Assembly: GCA_020845705.1 (NCBI GenBank)
Contig: JADLFH010000016.1
Span: forward strand, 62,001 to 126,000
DNA: 64,000 bases
Direction: 5' to 3'
DNA from: Microthrixaceae bacterium
GTDB lineage: Bacteria; Actinomycetota; Acidimicrobiia; Acidimicrobiales; Microtrichaceae
The translations under genes and the position numbers were made by a program. Of the stretch, positions 42,845-51,688 are shown one piece after another. Position 1 is the stretch's first letter. Each line of letters begins with the position of its first letter. A model generated the notes under the pieces. It was not told the origin of the DNA and did not search any database. It saw only the letters and a list, made by a program, of their open reading frames with translations.

Positions 42845-43780
42845 TCAGAGGTGGGTCTTGAAGAAGCGGGCGGCGGCACCTGCTGCACGGTCGAACGCCT
42901 CGCCCTCGTAGGGGACGAAGTGGTGGCCTTCCACCATCACCAGCTCCTTCGGCTCTGCCGCGCGGTCGAACGCGGCCACGGCGACTCCCGTGTCGGCCAG
43001 GTGGTCGTGGGTGGCAACCACCATCATCAGGGCCGCCGGGCCGACGTGGGCCGCGCAGACGCCCGGGTCCCACAACGGGTCCGACAGCATCGACACCACG
43101 GTCACCTCGTTGCGCCACGAGCTGGGTTCGGGTCCGCCGTCGGCGTAGAGCAGGAAGTACTCCGAGGACTCCGGTTGCGGCAGGAAGGCGGGGCGATCGT
43201 CGCCCTCCTCGAGCACCACGGCCATGGGGCCGAGCACGCTCTGCTCGACATCCGCCGGCCCCGCGCCCGATTCGTCGAGCAACGCGTCGCGCAGCAGCGC
43301 GAAGCGCCGATCCACGTCCCCGGCGTCGTCGTAGTCGACTCCCGGGAGCCCGGCCAGGGGCACGTTGGCGACGACGGCCTTGACCCTTCGGTCACACGCC
43401 CCCACCACGATCGCCTCCCCACCGCTGTAGCTCGATCCCCACAGTCCCAGTCTCCCCGGGTCTACCTCGGGGCGCTCGGCGAGCCATCCGAGAGCCATGC
43501 GGTAGTCGCGGGCCTGCGCCCACGGGTTGATCCGCTGCCGAGGCTCACCATCGGATGCGCCGAAGTTGCGGTGGTCATAGACCAACACGGCGAGGCCGGC
43601 CTCGGCGAAGACCTCGGCGAAGGCGTCGAGCCGCATCTCCTTGACCGCAGAGAAGCCGTGCGCCATCACCACTCCTGGCGCAGCTCCGGCGGGCTGTTCG
43701 GAATCGGGAGGCAGATACAGCCACCCCCGCAGCCACACTCCGCCGTGGCCACTGAACTCCACGTCCTGTCGTCTCACCAT
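42845..43780 (-). CDS. Alpha/beta hydrolase (dienelactone-hydrolase/DUF-type)
   Basis: The 311-residue protein has VVMAHGFSAVKEMRLDAFA, DHRNFGASDGEPRQ, the elbow LGLWGSSYSGGEAI, THDHLADTG and EGHHFVPYEGEAF with the His. It is convergent with the Mo operon and divergent from the acyl-CoA dehydrogenase gene. The family includes esterases and cocaine-esterase-like proteins; the substrate is unknown. Confidence 0.82.
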   Translation of the reverse strand: MVRRQDVEFSGHGGVWLRGWLYLPPDSEQPAGAAPGVVMAHGFSAVKEMRLDAFAEVFAEAGLAVLVYDHRNFGASDGEPRQRINPWAQARDYRMALGWLAERPEVDPGRLGLWGSSYSGGEAIVVGACDRRVKAVVANVPLAGLPGVDYDDAGDVDRRFALLRDALLDESGAGPADVEQSVLGPMAVVLEEGDDRPAFLPQPESSEYFLLYADGGPEPSSWRNEVTVVSMLSDPLWDPGVCAAHVGPAALMMVVATHDHLADTGVAVAAFDRAAEPKELVMVEGHHFVPYEGEAFDRAAGAAARFFKTHL

Positions 43781-43867
43781 GCCGAAAACCTCCCTGGGGG
43801 GACCGTTTGCCCCGTGAGCCTCATTTCACACACAGACGGCCTTTCCCTATTCCTCGATTTTCGGCAT
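43779..43867. promoter_or_regulatory. Inverted repeat in a divergent promoter region
   Basis: ATGCCGAAAA at 43779-43788 (overlapping the hydrolase start) and TTTTCGGCAT at 43858-43867 are exact complements, 69 bases apart, flanking the divergent promoter area for the hydrolase and acyl-CoA dehydrogenase. Shared control is possible. Confidence 0.35.
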
Positions 43868-43906
43868 AAGGTTACGAGAATGAGGGGAAGCACCCGGGGG
43901 TGATCC

Positions 43907-45106
43907 ATGACGCAGGTGAATGAGGCAGGGCTCGGCGCAGATGCACTCGAAGTCCTCAAGGTCGTCGAGCGCTTCGCACGAGACGAGGTTCGACCAGTCG
44001 GCATGCAGCTCGACGCACTGGCCGATCCCGATGAGGTCATCGCCGCGGGCTCGCCCCTTTGGACGCTTCACGACAAGTACAGGGCCCTGGGCGTGGACAG
44101 CCTCTCGCTTGCAGGTTCCTTCGAGCCCGCCGAGCAGGCCATGCTCTCGGCGCGCATCACCGAGACTCTGGGGTGGGCCGACGGTGGCCTGGCCGTGAGC
44201 CTGGCCGTCGCCGGGTTCCCGAAGTTCTTCATCGCCCTCACCGGCGATCCCAAGCTCACCGAGCGCTACCTTTCAGCGGATTCGTCCGAGATCGGCTGCT
44301 GGGCCATAACCGAGCCGGACCATGGCTCCGATTCGCTGGCCTTCAGCGAGCCTCACTGGACCCGCCCCGAAGTCCGTCCGAACTGCATCGCCCGCCTTGA
44401 CGGCGACGAGTGGGTCATCAACGGATCGAAGGCGGCCTGGGTGTCCAACGCGCCGGTTGCCACCTACGCGGCGCTGTTCTGCACGATCGACGGTGACGAG
44501 GGCTTCGCCGGCGGCGGCGTCTGCATCACGCCGCTCGACCTGCCGGGCGTGTCGCGTGGCAAGAACCTCAACAAGCTGGGCCAGCGGGCTCTGCCCCAGG
44601 GCGAGCTTCACTTCGACGATGTACGTGTGCCCGCCGCGAACATGGTGATCGGCAAGCCGATGTACTCGATGACGGTCGAGATGACCCTCGCCCTGGCCAA
44701 CGCGTTCATGGGCTCCACCTTCGCCGGGCTGGCCCGAGCCGCATACGAGGCCGCTCTGGAATACGCGAAGGACCGCGTGCAGGGTGGTGTGCCGATCATC
44801 CAACACCAGAACGTGAGATCCCGCCTGTTCAAGATGTTCGCCAAGGTCGAGGCCGCAGCCTCCCTGTCGCGTCGCACGATGCTGATCGGCAATGCCGGGC
44901 CGCCGCCGATTCACTACTCGATCGCCTCGAAGACCTATTGCACGACGACTGCCTTCGAGGTCGCCAGCGAGGCGCTCCAGATCTTCGGGGGCAACGGCCT
45001 CACCAAGGAGTACCCGATCGAGAAGATCATGCGCGACGCCCGGGCCGCGATGATCGAGGACGGCTGCAACGAGATGCTCAGCCTGGTCGGGGGCTCCAAG
45101 CTCTGA
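43907..45106 (+). CDS. Acyl-CoA dehydrogenase
   Basis: The 399-residue FAD enzyme shows CWAITEPDHGSDSLAF (FAD-site motif), DEWVINGSKAAWVSNA, LHFDDVRVPAANMVIG and the C-terminal EALQIFGGNGLTKEYPIEKIMRDAR with IEDGCNEM as the likely catalytic Glu segment. It oxidises an acyl-CoA to the 2-enoyl form. It starts the run of CoA genes between Mo subunits 2 and 3, apparently one operon with 45162-48866. Confidence 0.9.
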   Translation: MTQVNEAGLGADALEVLKVVERFARDEVRPVGMQLDALADPDEVIAAGSPLWTLHDKYRALGVDSLSLAGSFEPAEQAMLSARITETLGWADGGLAVSLAVAGFPKFFIALTGDPKLTERYLSADSSEIGCWAITEPDHGSDSLAFSEPHWTRPEVRPNCIARLDGDEWVINGSKAAWVSNAPVATYAALFCTIDGDEGFAGGGVCITPLDLPGVSRGKNLNKLGQRALPQGELHFDDVRVPAANMVIGKPMYSMTVEMTLALANAFMGSTFAGLARAAYEAALEYAKDRVQGGVPIIQHQNVRSRLFKMFAKVEAAASLSRRTMLIGNAGPPPIHYSIASKTYCTTTAFEVASEALQIFGGNGLTKEYPIEKIMRDARAAMIEDGCNEMLSLVGGSKL

Positions 45107-45161
45107 GCCCGGCGCCACGGCGCACGGACGCATCCACCGACACCACCAAGGAGACCGACCA

Positions 45162-45950
45162 ATGGAACTACGCGAGGTCATCGGCCGTCGTCGCTCGATC
45201 CGCTACATGCGGCCCTATCAACCGGTGGAGCGCCACAAGATCCAGAGGATGCTGGAGGCCGCGCGGCTGGCGTCGCACTGGGGCAACGTGGGCGGCCTGC
45301 GTGCCGTGGTCGTGGAACGGCACACCGCGCCTCAAGAGACCCTCGACGCCCTGTTCGCTCCGGTGGCCGGGTTCCAGATCCGTCGAGCGCCCGTTGTGAT
45401 CGTGTGGTACTTCGACTCCGCTGCGGTCGACGGCCAGGGAGATCGATTGCGAGAGCTCCTCGACGCCGGAGCCCTGGGTGTGGGCCCCACCAAGAAGGAG
45501 GACTTGGAGGCCAAGATCATCCCGTTCTTCCAGGCCATCCTCGAGATGCTGAAGGGCCCGGGGCTCAACGAGGTCGACTGCGGCCAGGGCATCGCCCAGG
45601 CCACCCTCATGGCCTACGAGCAGGGCCTCGGAACCTGCTGCCTCGGCACGGCCAACACCGAGCAGATCCGCCAGAACCTCGGCCTTCCCGAAACCTCCCG
45701 GGTGCTGTTGTTGCAGACGGTCGGCTATCCGGCCGAGCACTGGGAGGCAGGCGGCCAGCGTCCCCGGCAGGCCTTCGAGGACCTCTTCCACCTCAACTCG
45801 TTCGGCGAGGCCTTCCCTCGTGACGAGGCCGTGGTGGACGAGCTGACCGATGACAAGATGTTCACCACGCCTGCACCCCTGCCCTGGCGGGAAGCCGAGC
45901 TCGACTACCTCCAGAAGGCACTCGACGTTCCCGGCAGTGGGCTCATCTGA
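45162..45950 (+). CDS. Nitroreductase-family protein
   Basis: The 262-residue FMN protein begins ELREVIGRRRSIRYMRPYQP, a nitroreductase N-terminus, with AARLASHWGNVG and GQGIAQATLMAYEQGLGTCC in the core. Such enzymes reduce enones or nitro groups, or act in cofactor metabolism. In this run of CoA genes an enoate-type or dehydrogenase reaction is conceivable. The C-terminal extension of about 60 residues is unusual. Confidence 0.85.
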   Translation: MELREVIGRRRSIRYMRPYQPVERHKIQRMLEAARLASHWGNVGGLRAVVVERHTAPQETLDALFAPVAGFQIRRAPVVIVWYFDSAAVDGQGDRLRELLDAGALGVGPTKKEDLEAKIIPFFQAILEMLKGPGLNEVDCGQGIAQATLMAYEQGLGTCCLGTANTEQIRQNLGLPETSRVLLLQTVGYPAEHWEAGGQRPRQAFEDLFHLNSFGEAFPRDEAVVDELTDDKMFTTPAPLPWREAELDYLQKALDVPGSGLI

Positions 45951-45979
45951 ACGCCCGAAACGACTCGAAGGAGATCAAC

Positions 45980-47212
45980 ATGAAGATGAACGCCATCGTC
46001 GCCGGTGTGGGCATGACCCAGTTCGGCAAGCACCTCGAGCGTGGGCTCAAGTCGATCGGCACCGAGGCCGTCCGCGCGGCTCTCGAAGACGCCGGCATCG
46101 ACGCCGATCAGCTCGACGCGGCCTATGTGGGCAACGCGGCAGCGGGTCTCGTCACCGGTCAGGAGTCGATCCGCGGACAGGTGATCCTTCGCGACATGGG
46201 GTTGGGTCGCCTGCCTGTGATCAACGTGGAGAACGCGTGTGCCTCGGCATCGACCGCGGCGTACCAGGCGGCCGCGATGGTCAGCGCGGGTCTCTACGAC
46301 TGCGTGTTGGCCCTGGGGGTGGAGAAGCTCTACGACGAGGACAAGAAGAAGTCCTTCGGTGCTTTCAGCGGCGCGGTCGACGTGGAGTTCCTCAAGCCGT
46401 TCATGGCGATGCTCCAGAGCTCGTCCAAGTCCAGCGGTGGCAGCGCCGGGTCTTCGGGTGCGGGGGAGAAGCGCTCCATGTTCATGGACATCTACGCCGC
46501 GGTGGCACGGGCTCACATGGAGTCCTACGGCACCACCGTCGAGCAGTTCGCGATGGTTTCCGCGAAGAACTCCCGCCACGGGCATCTCAACCCCCGTGCC
46601 CAGTTCCGCGACGAACTGTCGGTCGAGGACGTGCTGTCGGCACCGATGATCGCCGAGCCTCTCACTCGGCCGATGTGCTCGCCGATCGGCGACGGCGGAG
46701 CGGCGCTGATCCTCGTGAGCGAGCGAAAGGCGGCGGAGCTCGGCATCTCGAACCCGGTGCGCATCCGTGCGAGCGTGTTGCGATCGGGCTGGGACCACAA
46801 TCCCCGTGAGGAGGACGCGGCGAGCCTCTGCGCCAAGGAGGCGTTGGAGGAGGCAGGTGTCGGCCCCGAGGAGCTCAGCGTGGTCGAGTGCCACGATGCC
46901 AGCGCACCGGCTGAGATCATGGCGTACGAGGCCATCGGACTCTGCGAGAAGGGCGGCGGTGGTGAGCTCGTCCAAAGCGGAGAGACCACCATCGGTGGAC
47001 GCATCCCTGTCAACACGTCGGGCGGCCTTCTGCGCAAGGGACACCCGGTCGGCGCAACCGGCATCGCGCAGATCGTCGAGCTGACCGAGCAGATCCAGGG
47101 GCGTTCGGGCGACCGCCAGGTTGAGGGAGCGATCGTCGGCCTCGCCCACAACGGCGGTGGCACCATCGGAACCGACGTGGCGGCAATGTGCGTGACCGTC
47201 GTTTCGCGCTGA
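45980..47212 (+). CDS. Thiolase (SCP2-type)
   Basis: The 410-residue protein has IVAGVGMTQFGKHLERGLKS, the active-site ENACASASTAAYQAA with the nucleophilic Cys, ECHDASAPAEIMAYEA with the His, and NTSGGLLRKGHPVGATGIAQ. This is the sterol-carrier-type thiolase class often used on branched or steroid side chains. It is placed after the nitroreductase and before the ligase. Confidence 0.9.
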   Translation: MKMNAIVAGVGMTQFGKHLERGLKSIGTEAVRAALEDAGIDADQLDAAYVGNAAAGLVTGQESIRGQVILRDMGLGRLPVINVENACASASTAAYQAAAMVSAGLYDCVLALGVEKLYDEDKKKSFGAFSGAVDVEFLKPFMAMLQSSSKSSGGSAGSSGAGEKRSMFMDIYAAVARAHMESYGTTVEQFAMVSAKNSRHGHLNPRAQFRDELSVEDVLSAPMIAEPLTRPMCSPIGDGGAALILVSERKAAELGISNPVRIRASVLRSGWDHNPREEDAASLCAKEALEEAGVGPEELSVVECHDASAPAEIMAYEAIGLCEKGGGGELVQSGETTIGGRIPVNTSGGLLRKGHPVGATGIAQIVELTEQIQGRSGDRQVEGAIVGLAHNGGGTIGTDVAAMCVTVVSR

Positions 47213-47246
47213 GAAACCACCTGACAACCGAACAAGAGGGGGGCCG

Positions 47247-48866
47247 ATGGCCTGGGTGACCAACGAAGGTGTGCTCGCCGACATGGTGCGAACGCGCGCG
47301 GAGCGCAAGCCGGAGCTCGACATATTGACCTTCGAGCACCTGAGCCTCGACGGCGGTGCCACTCCCGACGAGGTACGCACCTACGCGGATCTCGCCGAGA
47401 ACGGAAACCGGCTGGCGGCTTGGCTCGTGGCCCAGGGCATGGGCAAGGGCGACCGCTTCGCCCTCATGGCCCGAAACCATCCCGAGTTCGTCGAGGCGAT
47501 GATCGCAGCGTCGATCACCGCCACGATCTGCGTGCCGGTCGACCCGCGGACCAAGGCCGACAAGCTCGCCTACATGCTCTCGAACGCGGGATGCAGCGGG
47601 GTGGTGTGTTCCGACAGCGCGCTGGACCAGGTGGTGGAAGCGCGGCGCAGAACCGACGGCATCCGCTGGGTGCTCGCCATCGCCACCGACGAGGAAGACG
47701 CCGTCGGGTTCGATTCGGTCGAGGGGGTGGAGTCGATCGCAGCCGTGCTCGACACGCCTGCCCCAACCATCGACATCCGCCTCGACGCACCGTCGGATCC
47801 GTTGCAGATCATCTACACCTCCGGCACCACCGGCGATCCCAAGGGCGTCGTGTTCGGCAACGACCGATTCGGGGTGTACGCCATGACCGCCTACCTCTTC
47901 GGATACCGCGAGGACGAGCGTCCCTACACCGGCTTGTCGCTGACGCACGGCAACGCGCAGGCGGTCACCTTGGCGCCGTCGCTGGCGATGGGTCTGCGGG
48001 CCGTGTTCAGCCGCCGGTTCACGAAGTCGAAGCTGTGGGATGTCTGTCGCGCCCACGGCGGCACCACGTTCTCGTTGCTGGGAGGCATGGCAACCGCGGT
48101 CTACAGCGAGCCGCCCAGGCCGAACGACGCCGACAACCCCGTGCGCTTCGTCGTCTCCGCCGGCATGCCGGCGGCAATATGGGAGGACTTCGAGCGCCGT
48201 TTCGGCGTGGACGTGCTCGAGTGGTACGGCGCGGTCGAAGGCGGCCTCGCCCTGAAACCTGTTGGCAGTGGACCGGTTGGGTCCTTCGGCCGACCGATAC
48301 CGGGCCTCGAGATGAAGGTGCTCGACGACCAGGATGTCGAGTGTCCCCCTGGCGTGGTGGGTGAGGTCTGTTCACGCCCTGCGGGCGGCTCGGCCGAGGT
48401 GGAGTACCACGACAACCCCGAGGCGTCCGCAGCGAAGACCCGTGGGGGGTGGCTGCGTTCGGGCGACATGGGCCACACCGATGCGGACGGCTGGTTCTTC
48501 TTCGACTACCGAAAGGGCGGAGGTCTTCGCCACAACGGCGACTTCGTGAACCCCGGGTTCGTGGAGAAGGTCCTCGCGGAGCATCCTCACATCGACGACG
48601 TGTTCGTCTACGGCGTGACGGCCGCTTCCGGTGCCCCGGGGGAGAAGGACGTGGTGGCGGCCATCGTGGTGGCTCCCGGAGCGGAGCTCGACGCGGCCGA
48701 CGTGTTCGCCCACTGCCGCGAAGGGCTCGAGTCGAACTTCGTGCCCACGTACCTGCATGTGGTCGACGAGATCCCCAAGACCGCAAGCGAGAAGCCCCAG
48801 GAGCGTTTCCTGGTGGACGCGTTCGACAGCGACCGGTCGGCAGGTCGCGTTCTGACCGCCCCGTAA
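47247..48866 (+). CDS. Acyl-CoA synthetase (AMP-binding)
   Basis: The 539-residue protein has IIYTSGTTGDPKGVVF (P-loop), EWYGAVEGG, WLRSGDMGHTDADGWFFF and KTASEKPQERFLV with the candidate catalytic Lys. It activates a carboxylic acid as its CoA thioester. Situated between the thiolase and the third Mo subunit, it would prime the substrate or product of that enzyme. Confidence 0.9.
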   Translation: MAWVTNEGVLADMVRTRAERKPELDILTFEHLSLDGGATPDEVRTYADLAENGNRLAAWLVAQGMGKGDRFALMARNHPEFVEAMIAASITATICVPVDPRTKADKLAYMLSNAGCSGVVCSDSALDQVVEARRRTDGIRWVLAIATDEEDAVGFDSVEGVESIAAVLDTPAPTIDIRLDAPSDPLQIIYTSGTTGDPKGVVFGNDRFGVYAMTAYLFGYREDERPYTGLSLTHGNAQAVTLAPSLAMGLRAVFSRRFTKSKLWDVCRAHGGTTFSLLGGMATAVYSEPPRPNDADNPVRFVVSAGMPAAIWEDFERRFGVDVLEWYGAVEGGLALKPVGSGPVGSFGRPIPGLEMKVLDDQDVECPPGVVGEVCSRPAGGSAEVEYHDNPEASAAKTRGGWLRSGDMGHTDADGWFFFDYRKGGGLRHNGDFVNPGFVEKVLAEHPHIDDVFVYGVTAASGAPGEKDVVAAIVVAPGAELDAADVFAHCREGLESNFVPTYLHVVDEIPKTASEKPQERFLVDAFDSDRSAGRVLTAP

Positions 48867-48930
48867 AGCCAACCCCAGGCCGCCGCTCACCCGGGAGGGG
48901 TGTTCGAGAGGCAACAGCGAGGATCACACG

Positions 48931-51678
48931 ATGACGACCCAGACAGAGGATCGCTACCGGCGTAGGTTCAGCTGGGACCAGGTGACCTGGTCCACGCACT
49001 GCACCAACTGCATCTCCACCTGCTCCTACCGCATGTACGCGGGCGCCGGCCGTGTGCTGTGGGAGGAGCAGTCGGGTGTGTACCCGGCAGGGGAGCCAGG
49101 TGTGCCCGACCCCAATCCGATGGGCTGTCAGAAGGGCGCCGCCTGGTCGCGCCAGCTCAGCGCGTCGGACCGGCTGCTCCATCCCATGCGGCGCGTGGGC
49201 GAGCGAGGCTCGGGTGAGTGGGAGCGCATCTCGTGGCAGGAGGCACTGGGCGAGATCGCCGACGCGGTGTGCGACGCCGTGGAGGAATCCGGCCCCCAGG
49301 CGGTGCTGGTGGACGAGACCTCCCAGGGCGGCATGCTCACTGCGGGTGCGCAGTCCCGCTTCGCGAAGGCACTGGGTGCGGTGTCGCTCGACGCCATCGC
49401 CAGCGTCAACGACATCCCCGTGGGTCATCACGTCACCTTCGGCAACATCATCGGTGGATCCGCCGCCGAGGACACCTTCCACGCTGACGTGGTGCTGATC
49501 TGGCACTCGAACCCCGCCTACACACGCATCCCCTACTTCCACTACCTCACCGAAGCCCGCTACCGCGGCGCAACCATCGTGCTGATCGCCCCCGACTTCA
49601 GCCCATCCGCTCCCCACGTCGATCTCTTCGTGCCCGTGGAGGGCGGTACCGACGCGGCGCTGGCGCTGGGGATGTGCCGGGTCGTGATCGACGAGGGCCT
49701 GATGGACGAGGACTTCGTCCGCACCCAGACCGATCTTCCACTCCTGGTCCGATCCGACACGGCCACCCTTCTGAGGGCGGCGGAGCTGGTCGAAGGCGGA
49801 TCGGAGTACGGGTTCTTCGTGTGGACCGAGGCCGGGCTGACCCCAACCTCCGACGACACGTTGTTCCTCGACCGTCCGGCGCTGCTGCGCGGTGCCTTCG
49901 ACGTCACCCTGGCCGACGGCTCTGTGGTGGAGGTGACCACCGTGTTCGAACGGCTGGTGGCTCGCCTGGCGGACTACCCACCCGAAGCTGTCGCAGCGAC
50001 GTGCGGGTTGCACCCTTCGGTGGTGGTCGACCTGGCGCGGCGGGTGGCCGCCGGGCGGACCAAGCTCTACGAGGGCTTCGACACCTCGAAGCACTACCAC
50101 GGCGACTTGATGGAGCGGTCCATGGACCTGCTCCTCGCGCTCACGGGCAACTGGGGCCGGAAGGGCTCGGGCCACGACACCTACCTCACCTATCCCTTCG
50201 ACGGCTCGTACCTCCAAGGCCTCAAGCCGGCTCCCGGTATCGAGGCCGCCGAAGCGGTCGTCCAGATGATGGCGGCCACCTTCGGCCCCGGCGACGGACC
50301 CAACGGCCCCGACCCCACCCAACCCCCCATGCCCCTGGCGCGGCCGATCATCTGGGACTTCATGGGTATGGCCGCGGCGGGTGGATCGACAACCCCGCCG
50401 TTCTTCCTGTGGCTCGACCACGCCGGCTACAGCGCGGTGTTCGATCGAGCCGACTGGGGTGATTCGCCCCGGCCCTTCGCCGAATACGTGGCGGAGTCGG
50501 CAGAGGGGTGGGCGATGATGCGCCGCCCCGGGCCGTCGGTGGAGCCCCGCGTGTTCCTCGAGGGTGCGACCAACGCCCTACGCCGAACCCGTGGAGGCGC
50601 GCACATGCTCCTCGAGCACCTGTGGCCGAAGCTGTCGATGGTCGCGGTGGTCGAGCAGCGGATGAGCTCGGCCGCTCTCCACGCCGACATCCTGCTCCCC
50701 GCCGCGCAGGAAGCCGAGCGAGTCAACGTCCAGTACCCGATCTCGCACTCCCTGGAGGTGGTGTTCTCCGACAAGGCAGTGGAACCCGCGGGTGAGGCGC
50801 GGAGCGACTGGTGGATCCACGCCGCGCTCGCCGACGCCATCGCGGCACGGGCCGAGGATCGGGGCATGGGCGACCGCGTGGTCGGCTGGGGTGCGCCGCG
50901 CCCGCTGCGTGAGCTGGGCGCCGCGTTCGACGGCGACGGCCACCTGCGCGACGAGGAAGCGGTGATCGACGAGCTCATCCGCGACACGGCGCTGTCCGGT
51001 GTGCTGGACGAGAGCACCTCACTCGCAACATTGCGTGAGGAGGGGTGGGCACGGGTGCAGGGCAACGGGTGCCTGCCGATCGGCCGCTGGCTGGGCAGCC
51101 CGATCGGAGCGGAAGGGACGTTCTGTGCGCTGCGCTGGCACGTGGAGGGCGGCATGCCGTACGCCACCACCACAGGGAGGGCAACCTTCTACGTCGATCA
51201 TCCGTGGTTCATCGAGGCAGGCGAGGAGCTGCCCGCGCACAAGGCCCCGCCGGCGATCGGAGGAGATCACCCCTTCGTCCTCACCGGTGGTCACCCACGG
51301 TGGAGCATGCACGCCACCAACATCACCAACCCGCTCATGCTGGAGACCACCCGAGGTCATCCCACCCTCGGCTTGCACCCAGCGGATGCCGATGCCCTCG
51401 GGGTGGGTGACGACGATTGGGTCGAGGTCCACAACGACATCGGCTCGTTTCGGGTTCGGGTGCGTCGGTCTCCTGGCAACCGTCGTGGCCAGGTGGTGAT
51501 GTACGCGGCGTGGGACCCGACGCTGTTCCCAGGGTGGGCCGACGGCACCGGAGTCGAGGCGGGCATGGTCAAGTGGCTCCACCTCGCCACTGGTTGGGGG
51601 CATCTGCGCTACATGCCCGCCCACTGGCAGCCGGTTCACTTCGATCGCCTGCACCGGGTGTCGGTGACGCCACTGTGA
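48931..51678 (+). CDS. Molybdopterin oxidoreductase catalytic subunit 3 (type II DMSO-reductase-like)
   Basis: The 915-residue protein has H23-C24-x2-C27-x3-C31-x34-C66, PNPMGCQKGAAW, GSAAEDTFHADVVLIWHSNP with the candidate Mo-ligating Asp, KHYHGDLMERSMDLLLALTG and GGHPRWSMHATNITN. It resembles subunit 1 more than subunit 2 (shared YHYLTEARYRGAT and APDFSPSAPHVD). There is no adjacent beta or gamma gene, and no Tat signal. It follows the acyl-CoA ligase by 64 bases and is the last gene of that run. Confidence 0.88.
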   Translation: MTTQTEDRYRRRFSWDQVTWSTHCTNCISTCSYRMYAGAGRVLWEEQSGVYPAGEPGVPDPNPMGCQKGAAWSRQLSASDRLLHPMRRVGERGSGEWERISWQEALGEIADAVCDAVEESGPQAVLVDETSQGGMLTAGAQSRFAKALGAVSLDAIASVNDIPVGHHVTFGNIIGGSAAEDTFHADVVLIWHSNPAYTRIPYFHYLTEARYRGATIVLIAPDFSPSAPHVDLFVPVEGGTDAALALGMCRVVIDEGLMDEDFVRTQTDLPLLVRSDTATLLRAAELVEGGSEYGFFVWTEAGLTPTSDDTLFLDRPALLRGAFDVTLADGSVVEVTTVFERLVARLADYPPEAVAATCGLHPSVVVDLARRVAAGRTKLYEGFDTSKHYHGDLMERSMDLLLALTGNWGRKGSGHDTYLTYPFDGSYLQGLKPAPGIEAAEAVVQMMAATFGPGDGPNGPDPTQPPMPLARPIIWDFMGMAAAGGSTTPPFFLWLDHAGYSAVFDRADWGDSPRPFAEYVAESAEGWAMMRRPGPSVEPRVFLEGATNALRRTRGGAHMLLEHLWPKLSMVAVVEQRMSSAALHADILLPAAQEAERVNVQYPISHSLEVVFSDKAVEPAGEARSDWWIHAALADAIAARAEDRGMGDRVVGWGAPRPLRELGAAFDGDGHLRDEEAVIDELIRDTALSGVLDESTSLATLREEGWARVQGNGCLPIGRWLGSPIGAEGTFCALRWHVEGGMPYATTTGRATFYVDHPWFIEAGEELPAHKAPPAIGGDHPFVLTGGHPRWSMHATNITNPLMLETTRGHPTLGLHPADADALGVGDDDWVEVHNDIGSFRVRVRRSPGNRRGQVVMYAAWDPTLFPGWADGTGVEAGMVKWLHLATGWGHLRYMPAHWQPVHFDRLHRVSVTPL

Positions 51679-51688
51679 GCCGGCGTCC

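Noticed and set aside
48019-50421. Long minus-strand frame opposite the ligase and third Mo subunit
   Set aside because: Spans two real genes on the other strand and has low-complexity composition.
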